Positions 10,657 to 20,046 of a DNA stretch of 64,000 nt are shown one piece after another. Source of the DNA: Siphonodentalium dalli. Its lineage: Eukaryota; Mollusca; Scaphopoda; Gadilida; Siphonodentaliidae. How positions within the stretch are numbered: the first letter of the stretch is position 1; each line of letters begins with the position of its first letter. The position numbers and the translations under genes are program-made. The DNA lies in NCBI GenBank assembly GCA_032622095.1, contig CP136067.1, forward strand, positions 78,456,705-78,520,704, given 5' to 3'. A model generated the notes under the pieces. That model had not been told where the DNA came from. It made no database searches and worked only from the letters and a program-made list of their open reading frames with translations.

Positions 10657-11280
10657 TCATTAGATATTCTCTATATACAGGTTGACCTTGAGTTCGAAAA
10701 TGGGTCCGGTGCAGCCATTTCCAAGTGGGTAATTCTCCTTTTCAACTTTTCAGATTACTTGGGTATATGATAATTTATTATAGTTATTAGAATTGTATAA
10801 TATTGTTGCAGTGATGCAATGTTTTAGCATAGTGTAAATCGACCTTGCCCAATGCCGATGGCTCACAACGTAGTGTATCTGAAGCACAAACAATGGTGAT
10901 ATATATTATATCACATGAAACCCCTATAATATCATTGAAAAATCCATTAGATATTTCCTTATCTCTCACTTGTGAGTAATATCTGAATGTCTGAGAGCGG
11001 TAATCACAAATAAGCGCGTGCTTACTTTACATTCATTAGGCGGATTAATACTATTTTAAAAAGCCGCACATGACACCAAAACCAGACAATACAAAATGAG
11101 TATTTGTTCATCAAAGTAAAATTCTTGTCCAACTTCGTTGCAATAACTAAAATAGACACAAAACGTTGTAAATGTATACATTTTTAAGCTACTTTTGGGG
11201 ATTTTGTTCTGTTGAAAGGCATAGTTTTTTCATGTGATATTCAAGATCTTCAACTCGTTATGTTGGGATATATATACGAT
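10657..11280. other. no gene seen
   Basis: The phrase GATATTCTCTATATACAGG just right of the palindrome recurs at 13900-13915 and 48120 next to other palindromes. Otherwise the region is AT-rich with no repeat or frame of note. Confidence 0.45.
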
Positions 11281-11441
11281 AATAGCATATTGTGTTTTGT
11301 GATGTGTTTTATCTTAATGAGTTAGAAGTATGATTTTTCGCGAGGCTCTGCCGCGAGGTTCTGCCGCGAGGCTCTGCCGAGCGAAAAATCTTACTTCTAA
11401 CGAGTTGAGATAAAACTCATCTCAAAACACACTATGCTATT
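11281..11441. mobile_element. foldback MITE with three core repeats
   Basis: The left arm 11281-11341 and right arm 11381-11441 are imperfect reverse complements over about 60 bp (TTAGAAGTATGATTTTTCGC against GCGAAAAATCTTACTTCTAA at the inner ends). Between the arms lie three tandem copies of about 14 bp, GCGAGGCTCTGCC. The GC-rich core contrasts with AT-rich arms. No frame is present. Confidence 0.75.
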
Positions 11442-11889
11442 GTTGTACTTATCTTATGCCAACTGACACTATCATTTTTTGTCAAATTAAGCAAAATTTA
11501 TGACAGTTTTGAGACAAAAATAACCTACATTTTGGTCACATCGAAGAGTAATTTGGTAATTTCGAAGAGCAATTCCCGTTACGCATGAATACGCAGTTAC
11601 AGTATATGTGATGAGGTCGTGAATTTATGGAACATTGGGGTGATTTGTCAGCAATAAACAAGATATAAGTGCTGATTTAATATGAATCGATGTTCATAAA
11701 TCGGAACTGTGGTATTCTTTCAATCAAATGTCAATGTTCTCCAAACAAAAAGCAAAGTCTTTCAAACTGTCATAGTTCAGAATTCGCTAGATTGAAAATA
11801 ACCATGCAAGTTCTGAGAAAAGTTTACATCGTAAATTTGTCAAATTTTGTGCGGTGCAAGCAGAATAGTGAAAGCTAAAATTTAATCCT
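11442..11889. other. no gene seen
   Basis: ATTTTGGTCACATCGAAGAG and a partial second phrase, TAATTTCGAAGAGCAATT, form a weak two-copy repeat near 11533-11575. Frames are short. Confidence 0.4.
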
Positions 11890-12060
11890 ATTAGCAGGGT
11901 GTGGGTAGTAAAAGTAAAAAAAATTGCAGGAAGGTATGCCGTTTTTTTGCATCTGGCATTTTCGGGGACCCACCACCCCCAAACCTGCAAAAAAATAATG
12001 TTTTAGTCCCAAATTTTGACACCCACCCCCCCCCCCCCCCCAAATTCACTAAAATTTGTC
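11890..12060 (+). repeat. dispersed repeat R3 (GACACCCACC family), copy 1
   Basis: GGACCCACCACCCCCAAACC followed by ATTTTGACACCCACCC and a C-tract. The same order (GGACCCACCCCCGACCCC, then TTTTGACACCCACCCC) is seen at 23620-23770 and in part at 25290-25370. An upstream block with TATGCCGTTTTTTTGC matches TATGCTATTTTTTTGC. The family is not recognised. Confidence 0.6.
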
Positions 12061-12191
12061 TAAAATCTCATAAAACTCTACTGATATCACTCTTATGACT
12101 GGGAATTATCTCAATTAGTTCAAATAAGAGTTTAACCTGTTTCAGAAGATGTTTTAATTGAAACAAAAAGTTTTATAAATTGCTGATCATC

Positions 12192-12940
12192 TGTAAACCT
12201 AGGTCATTGTGCAGAATACACAAAATTTCACAATTTCTAACTCTTTCCTGATTAGTCTGTCAACCAGCCCATTATCTAACATATTCCATACAACTTATGT
12301 TAGTCTACTGGAGCAACTTAGTTATATTATACTAAACTAGCTGAAACAGGCTCCCTTTGGGAGCCTATATAGTCAGCATCGGAGATACCTGTGGCCCCCT
12401 TTGTTGGACTTCGCACACATTTTGATCTTAGACAGACCCTTCACTTACTACCAGCGGCCCCTTTGTGCACTTCAAGCACATTTGGTCATTGAAACATTTT
12501 TAGTTATATATATTGTTTTAATATACTTTTAAAGATTGAATTCCTTGCTTAATTTAACAAAACCAATTTTATTTTATTTCTTTAAATTAAATTTTTGGAA
12601 AAACTAATACCATTATAACATCCGCCATGGTACCCCGAGTCACCACACCAAATTCGGTTGAACTCGGTCCAGGGGTCTGAGAGAAAACTCCGGACAGATC
12701 CTACTCGTTTATATAAATAGATGACAAGCAGTCACAGCACTACACCAGACTTGGATACTTTCGGTCTTGTGAGAGATCATCTGAGTTGAAAGACATGCAA
12801 ATAATTCTCTGATTGGATTGATGCACTGATGACAGATATGTTCTACCCATTTATAGTCACATTAATGTTTGAGACAGTTGCTCGCTCTTTTTCCATGCAC
12901 ACAATGATCTAGGCATTAGTTGCATCAGTACAAGTTTACT
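12192..12940 (+). repeat. local tandem duplication, copy 1 (interrupted)
   Basis: 12192-12336 plus 12722-12938 (about 362 bp together) match 12947-13313 at roughly 80-85% by eye. Shared phrases are GATTAGTCTGTCAACCAGCC and TAGTCACATTAATGTTTGAG. A 385-bp Helitron splits this copy at 12337-12721. Confidence 0.85.
12337..12721 (-). mobile_element. Helitron family 2, complete, with known empty site
   Basis: On the minus strand the element starts TCTATTTATATAAACG at 12721 and ends with the perfect hairpin AGGCTCCCAAAGGGAGCCT, spacer GTTTCAG, and CTAG at 12340-12337. It lies exactly between A12336 and T12722. The second copy of the surrounding duplication reads AATAAATGACAAACAG at 13083-13098, with A13088 and T13089 joined, so the ends are verified without a database. 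At 385 bp with no frame of note it is non-autonomous. The 5' part carries CCAAATTCGGTTGAACTC and a GGTCTGAGAGAA phrase shared with 32740-32800. Confidence 0.9.
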
Positions 12941-12946
12941 TATATA

Positions 12947-13313
12947 TGTAAACTTAGGTCATTGTACAGGATACACACAATTCCATAATTTCTAACCATT
13001 TCCCGATTAGTCTGTCAACCAGCCCATTATCTAGCATTATGCCGTAACACTTTTGTTAGACTACTGGAGCAACCTCTGTTATAATAAATGACAAACAGTC
13101 ACTATGCCATACTTGGATATTTTAGGTGTTGTGAGAGTAACAGATCATATGAGTTGATAGACATGCAAATATTTCACTGATTGGCTTGATGCACTGATGA
13201 ACAGTGTGATGACAGTTATATTCTAGCCATTGATAGTCACATTAATGTTTGAGGCAGTTGCTCTTTTTCCAGGCACACAATGATCTTGGCTTTAGTTACA
13301 TCAAGACAAGTTT
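12947..13313 (+). repeat. local tandem duplication, copy 2 (empty site)
   Basis: This is the uninterrupted partner of 12192-12938. It retains the pre-insertion A|T at 13088/13089. Divergence from copy 1 shows that the duplication is old. No coding frame spans either copy. Confidence 0.85.
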
Positions 13314-13318
13314 ATATA

Positions 13319-13774
13319 TTTCAGTTTTACATTTATCGAAGCTTCTTTCCGAAGGGTGTCGGGAGGAGGTTTTTCACCCCACCGCCCCATATGCAACATG
13401 CCATATAGCTTAATGTCATATCTCATAAGGCCCATATGAGGTCCCAGTAACATAAATATGGTGTTTTTGCAGTTATAAATTCTTATAATATGTTTTAAAC
13501 TGTTACAAATGCCATATAAGGGCACAAAAGGTCTTTCGTAAAAAAATTGCTACATTACTATTTTATTCCACTTGTATGCATTATATATTCGTTTATACCA
13601 TCCGAAATGCTAAAGTAGATGTGACCCAATTTCGAGGCGAGAGTTTTTGTTGATACGTCGCTAAGGCAGCAACGTCGTGAGGTGAATGGTCACGTTGCCC
13701 ATAGTCCTTTATTGGAGTATAATACACATATGTAAGATTGCTAAAATTTAATACACAGTATAACATCAAACCGG
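13319..13774. other. no gene seen
   Basis: Mixed AT-rich DNA. A 74-codon minus frame at 13301-13525 has no motif. CGAGAGTTTTTGTTGATACG near 13640 is unassigned. Confidence 0.4.
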
Positions 13775-13885
13775 TATAAGATAAAAGATTTTATGAAACT
13801 CGTTTGATACATTTGATTCACAACTCGTCTATACGACGCGTTGTGAATCAAATTGATCAAACTCGTTTCATAAAAGCTTATATCC
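13775..13885. mobile_element. palindromic MITE (Pal-B)
   Basis: The left arm (TTTATGAAACTCGTTTGATA, then TTTGATTCACAACTCG) pairs with the right arm (CGCGTTGTGAATCAAATTGA, then AAACTCGTTTCATAAAAG) around a short loop near 13827-13836. It is followed by GGAGATTCTCTATATATT, the phrase that also follows Pal-A. The arms are about 45 bp. No coding content. Confidence 0.7.
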
Positions 13886-14254
13886 CAACATAACTCGTTG
13901 GAGATTCTCTATATATTAAAATATAATGGAATCGAAGTTTGATGCAATATTTTTCTCCGCAATTTAATTTTCTTGACTATAAAAAATAACCATTTCAAAA
14001 TCCACCATTCCAGGGAACGTATGACCAAGCGGCATATATATGGTCGCATTTGTATTGCTGTGTTGTGGGTGCTGCACACTGTATATATGCATACGTGCTA
14101 CGAATTTCATCATTTGTTTCAGTAATTTTCGTGTATTATTTGCCTGGTATGCTATTAAAGCGGGAGATTGGCTGGAGAACATTTATTATCTGTTGTAAAA
14201 CGTTAGGGTATTTTTAAGTCAGAATATCTACTGAAATCATTTCAGTTTGTATGT

Positions 14255-14510
14255 GTATACCCATACCATATAGTATGGTGCACATAGTGCCGACGTCCTG
14301 ATTGACCACTCGCCATTCGTCTGGTCGTCTGTCTGTCTGTCTGTCTAGCCGTCTGCACGTAGACGCTTTACTTATGGTGCGGTAACTCAAATTTGTATCC
14401 GATCGGAACCAAATTTGGTATGTGATAATTTCAGCCCACAATACAGATCGAGTTCGAATATGAGTTTGATCCGATTTTTTTAACGGAGTTATGGCCCTTT
14501 GTTTCGAAAA
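14255..14510 (+). repeat. dispersed repeat R4, copy 1
   Basis: Matches 19445-19675. The shared phrases are GACGTC.GGATTGACC, a GTCTGTCTGTC microsatellite, TTTAC.CATGGTGCG, and TCCGATCGGAACCAAATTT with CAGCCCA.AATACAGAT. The layout (microsatellite, then GGAACCAAATTTGGTA, then GGAGTTATGGCCC) also recalls 59555-60000. I see no protein. Confidence 0.7.
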
Positions 14511-15430
14511 AACAAATTAATGTTTAAAGATTAACCTTGAATGTTATGGATTTTAGCGTCCAAGCTGAATATATAGCTAATCACTATCTCCAAGGTATGG
14601 ATTAAACATCTGTCGATCGTGATCCGCCTCTCGTTTCATCGTGCATTTTATACAAAGAAGTGCAACGGAAGCACTGCTGCAGTACGAACAATTATGGAAT
14701 TCCAGTAAAAAGACCCTAAAGTTATAACTGTAACTTTTACGGCACCATTTCATGTCTGAAATTGGGGGACTCCACCCGCTTCTGTTGAATTCGTTAGCCG
14801 ACGTCGTGTTATGGCGAGAGTTTTTTGCAACACATAAATCAAGTTCTTTATAAAAGTCAATCAGCATGTCCGCTTCATGGTAGTGCGAGCGCCGCTCATT
14901 TCTTTTAACCGCGGCATTGTGATTCTCTCGTGTGCTCTTCCGAGCATGAGAAAATCATTTGGAAATTCCATTCAAACGAAAAAAGACGTAAATCATGGGC
15001 AACCCAACAAAAACTGGGTAATCTCTTTTCAAACAGTTGTGCAATGCTCCCAATGGTTCGCATTCTGATTACTTAGCCAGGGCATATATAACAATTCCCT
15101 GGCTTTCAATTGCAGACGGAGAACTTAGCGTGATATATGTTTTTTTTTCTTAGCGAGTAATCTTGGCTTTCCTCGCTCCTTTCCTCCAGAGTTCTGATCC
15201 GATTAGTGTAGATTTAGAGTTTTTCTTACTCTCTGACAGCGAGTTGAGACGCGACAGATGATGAATTCTGAATCGGTCTGCTTTGTTGCCTCTTTTCTAC
15301 GAAGACACTTTGAGGGTGCGTTTACAGAAAGTAGTGAGCCTCTTTATTCTTACTTACTATATCAGAAAAATTAGCGACAAATATTCTCTACTATAGTTAC
15401 ATGTGTTACATGCTGCATGAAACGATCAAA
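14511..15430. other. no recognised gene
   Basis: A 96-codon minus frame (14577-14867) in slightly GC-richer DNA includes a HNCSYCS...CIKC cysteine pattern, but nothing supports it as a domain. TA-rich DNA from 15433 leads into the Helitron array. Confidence 0.4.
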
Positions 15431-15469
15431 ACTATATATATATATATTATATATATATATATATATATA

Positions 15470-16083
15470 TCTATTATATATTTTGAAAGATCTGTGTGTG
15501 TATCTGTCTGTGTGTGTGTGTGTAATCGATGGACTCGAAAATGGCCCAGCCGATTTCGATGAAACTTGGTATGTGCGGGTATTTTCGGCCGGGGACGAAC
15601 ATAGGCATATTAATTTGTCCGTGCGACGTGACATTGACCTTGAATTCGGGTCATTTCAAGGTCAAACGCCCGAATATCACGGGATTTCGACGAAACTTGG
15701 TATGTGGGGGTACTTTCTTATGGCGAGTCTCATAAGCATATTCATTTGCCCGTGCGACGTGACCTTGACCTTGAAATCGGGTAACTTCAAGGTCAAATCG
15801 CCAATTTTGATGGGATTTCGACGAAATTTGATACGTGGGGTTACTTTTGTCCACTGATTGTTTTGGACGGGTACAATCGTGACCCCGACCAGACCTTGAC
15901 CTTCAAAATTATCAATTCAAGGTCAAATCGGGTAAAACCGGATGGATTTCGACGGGCACGTTTGTCGGGTACTTTTGTCCGGGCAGTGTTTTTGGACTGG
16001 TCAAATCGTGACCCCACTTGACCTTGACCTTCAAAATGGCCAATTCAAGGTCAAAGCCCGGACGAAGTCGGGTCACCTTCTAG
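15470..16083 (+). mobile_element. Helitron family 1, element E (array 2)
   Basis: 614 bp, inserted in a TA microsatellite (15433-15469) so that A precedes TCTATTATA. The microsatellite TGTGTGTATCTGTCTG follows, then four subrepeats with TGACCTTGACCTTGA and TTCAAGGTCAAA. It ends CCCGGACGAAGTCGGG, TCACCTT, CTAG at 16080-16083. It joins element F directly. Confidence 0.9.
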
Positions 16084-16691
16084 TCTATTATATATTTTGG
16101 AAGATCTGTGTGTGTGTGTGTGTCTGTGTGTTCGCGATGAACTCGAAAACGGCCGACCCGATTTCGATGAAACTTGGTATGTGGGGGTATTTTCGGCCGG
16201 GGACGAACATAGGCATATTAATTTGTCCGTGCGACGTCACCTTGACCTTGAAATCGGGTCATTTCAAGGTCAAACGCCCGAATATCACGGGATTTCGATG
16301 AAACTTGGTATGTGGGGGTACTTTCTTATGGCGAGTCTCATAAGCATATTCATTTGCCCGTGCGACGTGACCTTGACCTTGAAATCGGGTAACATCAAGG
16401 TCAAATCGCCAATTTTGATGGGATTTCGACGAAATTTGATACGTGGGGTTACTTTTGTCCACTGATTGTTTTGGACGGGTACAATCGTGACCCCGACCAG
16501 ACCTTGACCTTCAAAATGATCAATTCAAGGTCAAATCGGGTAAAACCGGATGGATTTCGACGGGCACGTTTGTCGGGTACTTTTGTCCGGGCAGTGTTTT
16601 TGGACTGGTCAAATCGTGACCCCACTTGACCTTGACCTTCAAAATGGCCAATTCAAGGTCAAAGCCCGGACGAAGTCGGGTCACCTTCTAG
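16084..16691 (+). mobile_element. Helitron family 1, element F (array 2)
   Basis: 608 bp, almost identical to element G, differing mainly in the TG/TCTG tract near the 5' end. Subrepeats start near 16157, 16289, 16423 and 16550. A long frame (16097-16465) runs through repeats and recurs in G because the DNA is duplicated; it is not evidence of protein. Confidence 0.9.
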
Positions 16692-17309
16692 TCTATTATA
16701 TATTTTGGAAGATCTGTGTGTCTGTGTGTGTGTGTGTGTGTCTGTGTGTTCGCGATGAACTCGAAAACGGCCGACCCGATTTCGATGAAACTTGGTATGT
16801 GGGGGTATTTTCGGCCGGGGACGAACATAGGCATATTAATTTGTCCGTGCGACGTCACCTTGACCTTGAAATCGGGTCATTTCAAGGTCAAACGCCCGAA
16901 TATCACGGGATTTCGATGAAACTTGGTATGTGGGGGTACTTTCTTATGGCGAGTCTCATAAGCATATTCATTTGCCCGTGCGACGTGACCTTGACCTTGA
17001 AATCGGGTAACATCAAGGTCAAATCGCCAATTTTGATGGGATTTCGACGAAATTTGATACGTGGGGTTACTTTTGTCCACCGATTGTTTTGGACGGGTCA
17101 AATCGTGACCCCGACCAGACCTTGACCTTCAAAATGATCAATTCAAGGTCAAATCGGGTAAAACCGGATGGATTTCGACGGGCACGTTTGTCGGGTACTT
17201 TTGTCCGGGCAGTGTTTTTGGACTGGTCAAATCGTGACCCCACTTGACATTGACCTTCAAAATGGACAATTCAAGGTCAAAGCCCGGACGAAGTCGGGTC
17301 ACCTTCTAG
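16692..17309 (+). mobile_element. Helitron family 1, element G (array 2 end)
   Basis: 618 bp. It ends CTAG at 17306-17309, followed by T and an 18-bp TA run, across which the minus-strand element H begins. Near-identity with F indicates recent formation or homogenisation. The 191-codon frame starting at 16550 crosses the F/G junction and is an artefact of the repeat. Confidence 0.9.
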
Positions 17310-17327
17310 TATATATATATATATATA

Positions 17328-17972
17328 CTAGAAGGTGACCCGACTTCGTCCGGGCTTTGACCTTGAATTGACCATTTTGAAGGTCAAGGTCAGGTGGGGT
17401 CAAACACCAAAACCCCATAAATGGTGGAAATCGGCCCAGCGGATACCGGGAAATCGGCCCAGCGGATACCGAGATACCATATGCATCAAATTTCGTCCGT
17501 AAAAATCCGCCAGTTTAACCCGATTTGATTTCCACTCAAGTATATAAACGCGCCTCATATACACACGCTCATTAATTATCAAGTTTCAACGTAAAGATAA
17601 ATTACCAGATAACTAAAACGGATACATACGCATTATATATCGTTGGAAAGAGGAAACACGAAAGATTCTCACAGTGTCATTATTATGACTGGCATTTTAT
17701 CATTCGCGCTGTTTCGAATCGATTTGTAAGCACCGAACTCAAATGAAAGTCCCGTAACACAGCGTAAAAACAGATTTGACATCGGATCTGAAAATTAATA
17801 TGCCTATGCCACTTCCCGACCGATAGTACCCTCACATACGAAGTTTCATCGAAATCGGGTCGGTCGTTTTCGAGTTCATCGCTCACACACACACATACAG
17901 ACACCACACACACACACACACCCTCACACACACACACACACCCTCACACACACACAGAAAGATCTTCCAAAA

Positions 17973-17984
<12 letters not shown>
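17328..17984 (-). mobile_element. Helitron family 1, element H, inverted
   Basis: About 657 bp on the minus strand. The 3' CTAG lies at 17331-17328 and the hairpin CCCGGACGAAGTCGGG just inside it. The body matches element B (GGCCGATTTCC, GGATACTTGAGTGG counterpart, then the 8150-8300 unique block in reverse). The 5' end has merged into a TA run near 17984, so the initial TC is not preserved. Confidence 0.8.
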
Positions 17985-18007
<23 letters not shown>

Positions 18008-18008
18008 A

Positions 18009-18668
18009 CTAGCAGGTGGACCCGACTTCGTCGGGCTGTTTCCCCTCTGCTTTTCGGCGAATTGCGCGATTTTTCCTTGAATTGTCCATTTGAATGTCCA
18101 TTTTGAAGGTCAAGGTCAGGTGGGGTCACGATTTGACCCGCCCAAAACACTGCCCGGACAAAGGTACCCGACAAAAGTACCCGTCGAAATCCATCCGGTT
18201 TTACCCGATTTGACCTCGAATTGATCATTTTGAAGGTCAAGGTCAGGTCGGGGTCACGACTCGACCCGTCCAAAACACTCGGTGGACAAAAGTAACCATA
18301 CGTATCAAAGTTCGTAGAAATCCCATCAAAATTCGCGATTTGACCTTGAATTGACCCGATTTCAAGGTCAAGGTCACGTCGGACGGGCAAACGAATAGGC
18401 TTACGACACCCCCCATACGAAAGTATCCCTAGACACTAATTTTCATCGAAATCCCGCGATACTCGGGCGTTCGACCTTGAAATGACCCGATGTCAAGGTC
18501 AAGGTCACGTCACACGGGCAAATTAATAGGCCACTCCCCGGCCGAAAGTACCCCCACATACCAAGTTTCATCGAAATCGGCTCATCCGTTTTCGAGTCCA
18601 TCGCGAACACACAGACAGACACACACACACACACACACACACACAGATTTCCCAAAATATATAATAGA
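18009..18668 (-). mobile_element. Helitron family 1, element I, inverted
   Basis: 660 bp on the minus strand. It starts TCTATTATATATTTTG at 18668 (A before it) and ends with the bulge-free hairpin CCCGACGAAGTCGGG, spacer and CTAG at 18012-18009. It is separated from H by a TA run. The body is a diverged version of the D-G subrepeats with many AAGGTCAAGGTCA motifs. Confidence 0.85.
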
Positions 18669-19444
18669 TTTACCGCCTCCCCCAAGCTTAGTATATCAAC
18701 GTGATACCACAGCCCCCCTGGAAAAAAATACTAAGATACCAATATAGATTATAGTAGTATATTATTAGTGCTCGAAAATTTTGATTTTATAACTAGGTCA
18801 AAGGCCTCTGAGCGGACAGGGACTTTGACGACCCGATTTCTTCGGCAGATTTCGGTAGTTTTCGATACGATACCTCGACTTTGCTTCGCTCAATTTCGCC
18901 GAGCTATATGTCAAAATAAAGTGAATTTTATTGCCAATAAGACACTGATGGATATTTTGACTGAAATGATCGATTTCTAGAATTTATTAGGGTATTGATA
19001 GTTGGTATGGTTTTAGCCAAAATCTATCTTTTGAACCTTGTCACTAGTATAGTCTATATTGGTATTTTAGTATTTTTGTTCCAGTTTCACGTGCGTGATA
19101 CCCCCTGATATTGAGTTATATACAGCTAGGGAGACCGACTTTAAAGTATGCCCGTGTTGTTTCCGGCCAAAGGCCGGTTATGATGTTCGGACTGACAGTT
19201 TGCTGGTCCCTTCACCCTTTCTTGATGTGACCGCCACGCCCACCGTTGACTTCGATCAGGATCAAAGGCAATCCTTTTAGTCGTTCCCATTTTAAAGTTG
19301 GACAAATTACCATTTAAACACTCAATCGCAATGCAGAATTGGGCGTGTCAAGCATCCAACACACAAAGGCGGGCGATGGGTCGATCATCAGACCATGAAA
19401 ATTGTTCTTCTCTTGGGGTGAATGTTTATGTTTTATGTGTTCCC
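18669..19444. other. no recognised gene
   Basis: A 61-codon + frame at 19095-19280 (with KVCPCC and TDSLLVPSP) lies in GC-richer DNA and could be a fossil fragment of a protein, but I cannot name it and see no splice sites of quality. GGCCAAAGGCCGG near 19167 is a small palindrome. Confidence 0.35.
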
Positions 19445-19675
19445 ATACCATAGTATATTAAATATTATAGTGTCGACGTCAGGATTGACCCCTCGTTGTT
19501 CGCCCGTCGGTCGGTCTGTCCGTCTGTCCGCCCGCCCGTCCGTTGACACTTTACGCATGGTGCGATAAACTCAAACAATTTCTATCCGATCGGAACCAAA
19601 TTTTGTAGATAAGTTTCTCAGCCCAAAATACAGATTGAGTTCGAATATGGGTTTGGTCCTATTTGTTCACGCCCC
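19445..19675 (+). repeat. dispersed repeat R4, copy 2
   Basis: Partner of 14255-14510. It has GTCAGGATTGACC, a GTCTGTCCGTCTGTCCG tract, CATGGTGCGATAAACTC and CCGATCGGAACCAAATTTT. A C-tract closes it at about 19672-19682. Confidence 0.7.
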
Positions 19676-20046
19676 CCCCCCCGTATGATGTATGATTAGA
19701 ATGTAATGTGTTGTACATGAATGACCAAAGGATATGCCAGTGCGTGTATATACATATTGTTTATTACATGAGCTTTTTTGATTGATAACATTTTATTCTC
19801 AAACTGTTATATACACAGCATTAGAGAACACAATAATGACGCCTCCCGACCTGCCTCAGACAATTTATTTGCGTACAAATTTATATATAATCTAGAATGA
19901 AATTGAAATTGCACGGCAATTTCGGTACTTCCATGTTCACCAGTGACGGAAAATTGTGTCATCTGATAAAGCGTAAGTTGTCAGTAGACACACATGAGTA
20001 TGGTGATACTATATAGATCATAGTAATAATCGGCAACCACATATTC

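Noticed and set aside
16097-17125. Frames of 122-191 codons inside Helitron elements
   Set aside because: They run through tandem subrepeats, differ only because the DNA is duplicated, and cross element junctions.
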